Assembly: GCA_002342415.1 (NCBI GenBank)
Contig: DDPY01000025.1
Coordinates: 113,148 to 177,147, forward strand
DNA from: Prevotella sp. UBA2456
GTDB lineage: Bacteria > Bacteroidota > Bacteroidia > Bacteroidales > Bacteroidaceae
Direction of reading: 5' to 3'
Length of the DNA: 64,000 nucleotides
Both the position numbers and the translations under genes were made by a program. Under the pieces are notes generated by a model. It searched no databases and was not told the origin of the DNA. It saw only the letters and a list, made by a program, of their open reading frames with translations. How positions within the stretch are numbered: position 1 is the stretch's first letter; each line of letters opens with the position of its first letter. Positions 58,300 through 64,000 of the stretch are shown piece by piece.

Positions 58300-59139
58300 A
58301 TGAGAATGAAGATGAAAAAGCTGATGATGTTCCTGCTCCTCATGGGAGTACTGCCTCTCTCGGTGGCAGCACAGGACGACGACATGTACTTCGTTCCGAC
58401 GAAGGAGAACCAGGCTAAGGAGGCACGGTCTTACGGCATGCCTACCAACACCTACTATTCGGGCAGTACGCGTTCGGTGGACGACTATAACCGTCGTGCG
58501 TGGAGCAGCGTCACTCCGATAGACTCTGCGGGTAACGACATCATAGACTTCTCGGCTGTGCGCGGGGTCTATCCCGACTCCACCTATAAAGAGACCGTAG
58601 CCGAGGACTATAAGTACACCCGCCGCATGAGCCGTTTCGACGGCTATACGCCCTCACAGGCCTATTGGGAAGGCTATCGTGACGGACGCTGGGATTCTCC
58701 CTGGTATTACACGAGCTACTACTCCTGGTACGACCCCTGGTACTGGGACGACCCTTGGTATTACCGGGGATGGTATTCCCCTTGGCACTTTGGCTACTAT
58801 CGTCCCTGGCGCTATGGCTATGTGGGCTGGTACGGCTATCGTGGATACTACGGACCTCGCTGGTACGCTGGCAGAAGCTATCGTTACGTCTCGCGCCCCA
58901 TCCGCTACACCCGCTACGACAGCGGACGCACGTTTGGCAGCAGAGGCGGACGCACCACCTACAGCAGCGGGCGCACCACCTACAGCAGCGGGCGCACTTT
59001 TAGCAGTCGCGGCAGCTCGTCCTTTGGCGGCGGCAGCTTCGGCGGAGGCCGTAGCGGCGGCAGCTTCGGAGGCGGAGGCAGCTTCGGAGGCGGTGGACGC
59101 TCAGTGTCTGGCGGACGCTCGTTTGGCGGACGGAGGTAG
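58300..59139 (+). CDS. Exported Tyr/Trp/Gly/Ser/Arg-rich low-complexity protein
   Basis: From ATG 58300 (ATG 58306 and 58312 are alternatives) it has 279 residues. A signal peptide (MKKLMMFLLLMGVLPLSVAA) is followed by a normal-complexity region to about residue 115. A Tyr/Trp/Asp/Pro/Gly region (about 125-200; YYSWYDPWYWDDPWYY) and a Gly/Ser/Arg tail (SFGGGRSGGSFGGGG) complete it. No enzymatic domain is visible. Such composition suggests a surface, matrix or condensate-forming protein, or a metal-binding one. Two -7 boxes and an inverted repeat precede it. Confidence 0.75.
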   Translation: MRMKMKKLMMFLLLMGVLPLSVAAQDDDMYFVPTKENQAKEARSYGMPTNTYYSGSTRSVDDYNRRAWSSVTPIDSAGNDIIDFSAVRGVYPDSTYKETVAEDYKYTRRMSRFDGYTPSQAYWEGYRDGRWDSPWYYTSYYSWYDPWYWDDPWYYRGWYSPWHFGYYRPWRYGYVGWYGYRGYYGPRWYAGRSYRYVSRPIRYTRYDSGRTFGSRGGRTTYSSGRTTYSSGRTFSSRGSSSFGGGSFGGGRSGGSFGGGGSFGGGGRSVSGGRSFGGRR

Positions 59140-59183
59140 TTCTTTGACCTGAAGGTACAAAGCGACCAAAGGTCGATGAGAAA

Positions 59184-59211
59184 GTTGAAAGTTGAGAGTT
59201 GAAAGTTTTAA
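59184..59211. repeat. Four GTTGAAA-type heptamers
   Basis: Units GTTGAAA, GTTGAGA, GTTGAAA and the degenerate GTTTTAA lie 18 bases upstream of the next start. Confidence 0.85.
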
Positions 59212-59228
59212 CTGTAAAGAATACGAGT

Positions 59229-60788
59229 ATGATGAAGAAGATATATCTAATGGCTGCTGCCACGATGCTGGCAGCGCAGATGCAGGCTCAGGGAGTAATC
59301 CTCGATACCTATATCGGAGCACAGCTGGCCACTGAAGACTTGAATGGAACAGCCCGCTATGTGGGCATGGGTGGCGCGATGGATGCCCTTGGGGCCGACA
59401 TCTCCACCATGAGTACCAACCCCGCAGGCATCGGCCTCTTCCGTCACACGCAGGTGTCGGGTAGCTTCGGCTTGGTGTCGCAGTCTGATGGAAAGTCGTT
59501 TCAGGACGGCTCCAAGACCTCGGCCTCGTTCGACCAGATAGGCGTGGTGTTCTCCACCCGTTCGGGCATGCACAGCTACCTGAACTTCGGCTTCAACTTC
59601 CATAAGAGCCGCAACTTCAATCATGTGCTCTCGGCAGCCGGGAAGGCCATCGACGGCTCGTCGCAGAACCGCCAGACCTGTATCAAGGGTGTTCGTGGCG
59701 ATCTGGACACCAACTACGGCATGAGCCAGGTGGACGAGCTGTATATGAAGGTCATCGAGAACGAGGACGGCAGCGTGTCCTATTACGATGCGCTCGACTG
59801 GAACTTCAACCGCGCCCAGACGGGCTATATCGGAGAGTACGACTTCAACATCTCCGGCAACATCAACAACCGCGTCTACCTGGGTCTGACCTTTGGTGTC
59901 CGCGATGTCCACTATAAGAGCTATACCGAGTACGATGAGCAGCTCATGACGGCTGATGGGGCCATCCAGCCCGTAGGTCTGCGCGACGATCATAAGATCA
60001 CGGGTCACGGCTTCGACTTCAAGGCGGGCATCATCGTGCGCCCCATCGAGGAGTCGCCCTTCCGCATCGGTGCCAGCGTGGCGTCGCCTACCTTCTATAA
60101 GCTCACCACCAAGAACATCACCTCCATCCACGATGCCGTAGGCATGCTGAAAGAGGTGAGCTCGGATGCCGACTTCCGCTTCAACACACCTTGGCGCTTC
60201 GGACTCTCGCTGGGTCACACCGTAGGCGGCAGCCTCGCCCTGGGTGCCGGCTTCGAGTATGCCGATTACAGCACCAACGATATGCGCACCATCACTGGCT
60301 CGGGCCGAGACTGGCAGGGCTACTACTATGAGAACAGTTCCACAGAGCAGGTGACGAAGCGCCACACGGAGCGCACCCTGCGCGGGGTGTCGACGCTGAA
60401 GCTTGGTGCCGAATACAAGGTAGACCCGATGATAGCCGTACGCATCGGCTACAACTACCAGTCGCCCATCTACAAGGAGTCGGGCGTGCGCGATCAGACC
60501 TTGCTGACATCGTCCACCTATATGGCGTCGACTACCGACTATACCAACTGGAAGGAAACCCATCGGCTGATGGCTGGCGTGGGCTTCACCCTCGACCAGT
60601 TCCGTATCGACCTCGCCTATCAGTACTCGATGCGCAACGGCGACTTCTATCCCTATCAGAACGGACTCTCGGCACAATACATCAGCGATGCCACCGGCCT
60701 GACGGAGACCATCACCAACAACTGTGCCCCCGTCAGCGTGAAGGACAATCGCCATCAGCTGCTCTGCACGCTCAGTTATAGCTTTTAA
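59229..60788 (+). CDS. OmpP1/FadL-family outer-membrane channel
   Basis: From ATG 59229 the protein has 519 residues with a signal peptide (MMKKIYLMAAATMLAAQMQA). The mature N-terminus has the family pattern NGTARYVGMGGAMDALGAD and MSTNPAGIGLFRHT, followed by many amphipathic strands and a C-terminal aromatic strand (LLCTLSYSF). FadL-type barrels let hydrophobic compounds cross the outer membrane. Bacteroidota homologues are sometimes called hemin receptors, which I do not adopt. A start at 59199 would add residues before the signal. Confidence 0.88.
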   Translation: MMKKIYLMAAATMLAAQMQAQGVILDTYIGAQLATEDLNGTARYVGMGGAMDALGADISTMSTNPAGIGLFRHTQVSGSFGLVSQSDGKSFQDGSKTSASFDQIGVVFSTRSGMHSYLNFGFNFHKSRNFNHVLSAAGKAIDGSSQNRQTCIKGVRGDLDTNYGMSQVDELYMKVIENEDGSVSYYDALDWNFNRAQTGYIGEYDFNISGNINNRVYLGLTFGVRDVHYKSYTEYDEQLMTADGAIQPVGLRDDHKITGHGFDFKAGIIVRPIEESPFRIGASVASPTFYKLTTKNITSIHDAVGMLKEVSSDADFRFNTPWRFGLSLGHTVGGSLALGAGFEYADYSTNDMRTITGSGRDWQGYYYENSSTEQVTKRHTERTLRGVSTLKLGAEYKVDPMIAVRIGYNYQSPIYKESGVRDQTLLTSSTYMASTTDYTNWKETHRLMAGVGFTLDQFRIDLAYQYSMRNGDFYPYQNGLSAQYISDATGLTETITNNCAPVSVKDNRHQLLCTLSYSF

Positions 60789-60791
60789 GAG

Positions 60792-60812
60792 GTGAGAAGT
60801 AAGCGCTAAGAG
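60792..60812. repeat. Three degenerate GTGAGAA/GTAAGCG/CTAAGAG heptamers
   Basis: A short, diverged member of the GTAAGAG family, 3 bases after the FadL-type gene stop. Confidence 0.55.
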
Positions 60813-60863
60813 GCTGCTTTACACCCGATTTTCCTGCAAAGTGCAAAATAATTCTCATTTTAT

Positions 60864-60894
60864 TTTGCGCTTTGCTTGTTTCTTCGTACCTTTG
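60864..60894 (+). promoter_or_regulatory. Promoter of the DUF4348 gene
   Basis: TTTG (60864-60867) and TACCTTTG (60887-60894), spacing 19; ATG at 60920. Confidence 0.82.
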
Positions 60895-60919
60895 TCGAAC
60901 GATTTTTGAGAAAGCATCA

Positions 60920-61762
60920 ATGAAGCAATTTTTTGTGGTTGTTCTATGTTTGTTATTGCTGGCATCCTGCGGGGGCAGCAAGACAAGCAACACCGAGGAG
61001 ACTGTCCCCGCCGATTCTACAGTGGTCACAGCCGACTCGCTGGCAGTTTCCGATGCTTCCGACGACCTGTTGGCCAATCTCCCTATGCCCAAGGCTGCCG
61101 ACGAGCTCTTCGACGATTTCCTCTATAATTTCGCTGCCAACCGCAAGCTGCAGATGGAGCGTATCGCCTTCCCGCTCAAGAAGGTCAACGGCAACAAGGT
61201 CGAGACCATCGACAAGCGTCAGTGGCGCATGGAACGCTATTTTATGCGCCAGCAGTATTACACTCTGCTCTTCGACAGCGAGCGCCACATGGAGGTGGTC
61301 AAGGACACCAGCGTCAATCATGCGGTGGTAGAAATGATCTACTTCAACACCGGAGCCATCATACAGCATGTCTTCAACCGCCTGCGCGGCGTGTGGATGC
61401 TCACCGAGATACAGACCATCCCCATCAGCGCCTCCAACAATGCCTCGTTCCTCGAGTTCTATTCGCGCTTCTCCACCGACACCGAGTTTCAGGAGGAGAG
61501 CCTCGCCGAGAGCATCCAGTTCGAGGGCCCCGACCCCGACGACGACTTTGCACGCATGGACGGTGTCATCACTCCCGACACCTGGGAGGCTTTTGCGCCC
61601 GAACTGCCCAAGCAGATGATCTACAACATCATCTACGGCAAGCCCCGTCCCGAGGGCAATCGCAAGGTCTTCGTGCTGCGCGGCATTGCCAACGGCATGG
61701 AGCTCGAGATGACGTTTCAGCGCAAGGGCGGCGAGTGGCGGCTGTATAAGTTGACAACCTAA
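60920..61762 (+). CDS. DUF4348 lipoprotein
   Basis: From ATG 60920 the 280-residue protein has a lipoprotein signal (MKQFFVVVLCLLLLASCGG, Cys at 17), an acidic Ser/Thr linker, and the DUF4348 domain: ADELFDDFLYNFAANRKLQM, RIAFPLKK, RYFMRQQYYTLLFD and FLEFYSRFSTDTEFQ. The fold is NTF2-like by family. Function is unknown. It starts a unit with murB 16 bases downstream. Confidence 0.88.
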   Translation: MKQFFVVVLCLLLLASCGGSKTSNTEETVPADSTVVTADSLAVSDASDDLLANLPMPKAADELFDDFLYNFAANRKLQMERIAFPLKKVNGNKVETIDKRQWRMERYFMRQQYYTLLFDSERHMEVVKDTSVNHAVVEMIYFNTGAIIQHVFNRLRGVWMLTEIQTIPISASNNASFLEFYSRFSTDTEFQEESLAESIQFEGPDPDDDFARMDGVITPDTWEAFAPELPKQMIYNIIYGKPRPEGNRKVFVLRGIANGMELEMTFQRKGGEWRLYKLTT

Positions 61763-61778
61763 TATTCCCCCAACTCAC

Positions 61779-62786
61779 ATGTCTATCATCGACCTTCGCA
61801 ACTACAGTCTCAAGCGTCACAACACCTTTGGCATTGATGCCCGTTGCGACCGATTCCTGGAGTATGCCAACGCGGACGAAGCCCTCCAGGTGGCTGCCAT
61901 CCTGCGGCAGTCGGCACAGCCCTTTATCATCATCGGTGCCGGCAGCAACCTCCTGCTCACGCGCGACTATCCCGGCATCGTGGTCCACTCGGCTGTCAAG
62001 GGCTGCGCCATCAGCGCCACCCGCATCACCTGCGGCAGCGGCGAGACGTGGGACGACATCGTGGCCCTCAGCCTGCGCAACGGCCTCTACGGAGCCGAGA
62101 ACCTCTCGCTCATTCCGGGCGATGTGGGCGCGTCGGCAGTACAGAACATCGGGGCCTATGGTGCCGAGGTCAAGGACCTCATCCGCGAGGTGCATGCCGT
62201 AGACATTGCCTCGGGCCAGTCGTGCGTCATCAGCCGCGACGACTGTCAGTACGGCTATCGCTGGAGCCGGTTCAAGGGCGAGTGGAAGAACCGATTCCTC
62301 ATCACCCACGTCGTATATGAGTTCTCCGACCGTTTCCTGCCGCGCCTCGACTACGGCAACATCCGCGCCGAGCTCGACCGTCGGGGCATCCCTCAGCCCA
62401 CTGCCGGGCAGCTGCGTCAGGTCATCATCGGCATCCGTCAGGCCAAGCTGCCCGACCCGCAGGTCATCGGCAATGCCGGCAGCTTCTTCATGAATCCCGT
62501 CGTGCCCCGCAGCCAGTACGAGCAGCTTGCAGAACAATACCCCGATATGCCGCACTATACCGTCGATGCCGACCACGAGAAGATACCTGCCGGGTGGATG
62601 ATAGACCAGTGCGGATGGAAGGGACGCTCCATAGGGCCGGCTGGCGTTCACGACCGTCAGGCCTTGGTGCTCGTCAATAGGGGAGGGGCCACCGGTGCTG
62701 ACATCCTGCACCTCTGCGAGACCATCCAGCACGATGTGCGCCAACGCTTTGGCATCGACATCCATCCCGAGGTGAACGTTGTTTGA
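61779..62786 (+). CDS. murB: UDP-N-acetylenolpyruvoylglucosamine reductase
   Basis: This flavoenzyme completes UDP-MurNAc by reducing the enolpyruvyl group. Its 335 residues are type I length. Hallmarks are NTFGIDARCDRFLEY, the FAD-binding IIGAGSNLLLTRDYPG, GASAVQNIGAYGAE, the type I loop YGYRWSRFK, and the catalytic Ser region NAGSFFMNPVV with a late Glu in HPEVNVV. It is cytoplasmic. The neighbouring lipoprotein and hydrolase genes do not share the pathway. Confidence 0.97.
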   Translation: MSIIDLRNYSLKRHNTFGIDARCDRFLEYANADEALQVAAILRQSAQPFIIIGAGSNLLLTRDYPGIVVHSAVKGCAISATRITCGSGETWDDIVALSLRNGLYGAENLSLIPGDVGASAVQNIGAYGAEVKDLIREVHAVDIASGQSCVISRDDCQYGYRWSRFKGEWKNRFLITHVVYEFSDRFLPRLDYGNIRAELDRRGIPQPTAGQLRQVIIGIRQAKLPDPQVIGNAGSFFMNPVVPRSQYEQLAEQYPDMPHYTVDADHEKIPAGWMIDQCGWKGRSIGPAGVHDRQALVLVNRGGATGADILHLCETIQHDVRQRFGIDIHPEVNVV

Positions 62787-62796
62787 GTGTCTGTTT

Positions 62797-62817
62797 CCCC
62801 TCCTAAGTTAGGAGGGG
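62797..62817. repeat. Perfect 10-bp palindrome CCCCTCCTAA-g-TTAGGAGGGG
   Basis: Perfect arms with a single central base, followed by CCAGGGGTGG. It lies in the 100-base gap between murB and the hydrolase gene. Similar CCCCTCC...GGAGGGG elements are widespread between genes in Bacteroidota. Confidence 0.8.
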
Positions 62818-62886
62818 CCAGGGGTGGTCTGAACAAGTGGCTATTATACCAATTTATTTTTTAACGATTACAAAGTGGAGAGAGTG

Positions 62887-63720
62887 ATGAAGCTGACATT
62901 TCTTGGAACAGGAACCTCGTGTGGCGTGCCGACCATCGGCTGTCAATGCCACACCTGCACCAGCACCGACCCGCACGACCAGCGGCTGCGCTGTTCGGCA
63001 CTCGTCGAGACTGAGCGCACCCGACTGCTCATCGACTGCGGACCCGACTTCCGACAGCAAATCATGCCGCATCCCTTCCGACGCATCGACGGCATCCTCA
63101 TCACCCATGCCCACTACGACCACATGGGGGGAATGGACGACATACGCCCTTACTGCCAGTTTGGCGAAATCAATGTCTATGCCGACCCGCTGGCCCGTCA
63201 GGGAATGCTCCAGATGCTGCCCTACTGTTTTGCCGAGCACCGCTATCCCGGTGTGCCCGCCATTCAGCTTCATGAGATTCATCCCCACGAGGCGTTCACC
63301 ATTGGCGATATTCACATCCTGCCCTTCCAGGTGATGCACCACGACCTCCCCATCCTCGGCTATCGCCTCACACCGCTCGATGCGCAAGGCAAGCAGCTCG
63401 CAGGTCATACGCTGGTCTACATCACCGACATGAAGACCATCAGCCCCTCGGAAGTTCCCTTCGTCGAGGGCTGCGACGTACTCATCGTCAACGCCCTGCG
63501 CCACACGCCCCACCACTCGCATCAGATGCTCCAGGAGGCCGTAGCCTTTGCCCGTCGCGTTCATGCCCCGCAGACGTGGCTCGTCCATTCCAGTCACGAC
63601 ATCGGCCGTCATGCCGAAGTCAACGCCCAGCTGCCTCCCGACATCCAGCTGGCCTACGACGGTCAGGTCATCAGCGTAGAGCACCTCGCCTGCGGCGTCG
63701 TTGATAATAAGATAATGTAA
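62887..63720 (+). CDS. Metallo-beta-lactamase-fold hydrolase (PhnP-like)
   Basis: From ATG 62887 the protein has 277 residues. It opens MKLTFLGTGTSCGVPTIGC, has a zinc-binding Cys cluster (IGCQCHTC), the metal motif THAHYDHMGG near residue 78, a later MHHDLPILG and terminal VHSSHDIGRHAE. This matches PhnP-type cyclic phosphodiesterases and related hydrolases. The exact substrate is not evident. A GTG at 62875 is less likely than this ATG. Confidence 0.9.
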   Translation: MKLTFLGTGTSCGVPTIGCQCHTCTSTDPHDQRLRCSALVETERTRLLIDCGPDFRQQIMPHPFRRIDGILITHAHYDHMGGMDDIRPYCQFGEINVYADPLARQGMLQMLPYCFAEHRYPGVPAIQLHEIHPHEAFTIGDIHILPFQVMHHDLPILGYRLTPLDAQGKQLAGHTLVYITDMKTISPSEVPFVEGCDVLIVNALRHTPHHSHQMLQEAVAFARRVHAPQTWLVHSSHDIGRHAEVNAQLPPDIQLAYDGQVISVEHLACGVVDNKIM

Positions 63721-63726
63721 ATAAAT

Positions 63727-63873
63727 TTATAAGTTTCCTATTGGAAGCTCGCTCGCTCCTTTTGTCCTCCGTGGGCTTTCAGTTTTTACTGCCTGGGCAG
63801 GGCGTAAATTTTCGCAGGCCTGAACGCAAATTCTGCCTCGCCTGGCAGCTCCCTTCCGTCTCACTTCCGACAT
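63727..63873 (-). other. Candidate leftward non-coding RNA or 48-residue ORF
   Basis: Just downstream of a consensus leftward promoter, this strand has a GC-rich, hairpin-prone segment of about 145 bases. It also contains an open frame of 48 basic residues starting MSEVRRKGAARRGRICVQAC. The ATG lies only 2 bases from the -7 box, upstream of the likely transcript start, so translation from it is doubtful. CTGCC-AGGCGA-GGCAG and CTGCC-CA-GGCAG are two small hairpins. I cannot name a known RNA family. Confidence 0.35.
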
Positions 63874-63875
63874 TG

Positions 63876-63907
63876 CAAAGGTACGAATATTTCATGGTAT
63901 TTGCAAA
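63876..63907 (-). promoter_or_regulatory. Consensus leftward promoter near the right edge
   Basis: On the leftward strand TTTG (63907-63904) and TACCTTTG (63883-63876), spacing 20. It points at the gap before, and antisense to, the metallo-hydrolase gene. Confidence 0.75.
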
Positions 63908-64000
63908 TTATCTGGCCAAAAAACAGCTGTTTTTTCACCCTATTTCGCTCCCAATTTTGCAGAGAAATTTAAGCAATCATTTGTCTTGTACTGAAATAGG

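Noticed and set aside
59229..60788. Hemin receptor label for the outer-membrane protein
   Set aside because: The sequence is of the OmpP1/FadL type and shows no TonB plug or haem motif.
6385..60812. Heptamer arrays as CRISPR
   Set aside because: Units are 7 bases with no unique spacers, no leader and no cas genes.
63727..63873. SRP RNA or 6S RNA near the right edge
   Set aside because: A short GGAAGGGAGC resembles the SRP apical loop, but the flanking stem does not form; no 6S-like long imperfect hairpin could be drawn by eye.
1..64000. tRNA and rRNA genes
   Set aside because: All gaps longer than about 60 bases were read for cloverleaf arms and conserved rRNA segments; none was convincing.

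Overview
This 64 kb window is chromosomal DNA from a member of the Bacteroidota, most likely Prevotellaceae. The evidence is Bacteroidota-type promoters (TTTG, about 20 bases, TAnnTTTG, usually TACCTTTG), an almost complete lack of Shine-Dalgarno sequences, and many protein families largely confined to this phylum (DUF4421, DUF1460, DUF4301, DUF5715, DUF3127, DUF4922, DUF5103, DUF4348). No rRNA, tRNA, transposase, prophage or CRISPR array was found. It is a housekeeping region with lipoproteins, envelope proteins and many small interspersed DNA repeats.

Layout. 0-4 kb: two SpoIIE/PP2C-type phosphatase regulators, divergently transcribed, one with a membrane coiled-coil partner running off the left edge. 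4-9 kb: aspS, a winged-helix protein with a histone-H1-like tail, a second small helix-turn-helix-like protein, and hisB with a membrane protein. 9-15.7 kb: a rightward run of an oxidoreductase, DUF4421, DUF1460, YkvA, a flavoprotein and DUF4301. 15.8-23.7 kb: the leucine operon leuA-leuC-leuD-second synthase-leuB, headed by what reads as a classical leader-peptide attenuator, then a TPR protein and a DUF5715 protein with peptidase M15-like residues. 23.8-25.1 kb: rpsF-rpsR-rplI, unusually with Shine-Dalgarno sequences. 25-35 kb: mtaB, a glycosyltransferase, the leftward dnaN-exonuclease-coaBC operon, DUF3127, yigZ, DUF1015, a HIT protein and a cytidylate-kinase-like protein. 35.9-36.4 kb: a repeat-rich region with orphan promoters. 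36.4-44.4 kb: a leftward block of serC-(four-helix-bundle gene)-serA, sigma-54 activator-lptE-TPR-secG, pdxA and rlmN. 44.5-49.4 kb: a giant glycosyltransferase/HIT-like/SpoIID fusion followed by an AmpG-type permease, probably muropeptide salvage. 49.7-64 kb: lipoproteins, htpG, a membrane-spanning AraC regulator, DUF5103-prmA, a Tyr/Gly-rich exported protein, a FadL-type porin, DUF4348, murB and a metallo-hydrolase.

The most unusual signals are small-scale. Degenerate tandem arrays of 7-base units occur at more than a dozen gene junctions, inside two coding genes and around a four-helix-bundle gene. A 19-bp palindrome (GTTGCGAC-N3-GTCGCAAC or a paired variant) lies inside three unrelated genes. 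The leucine leader, the Shine-Dalgarno sequences next to the genes for S6 and S18, and the GT2-HIT-SpoIID fusion are the best functional leads.
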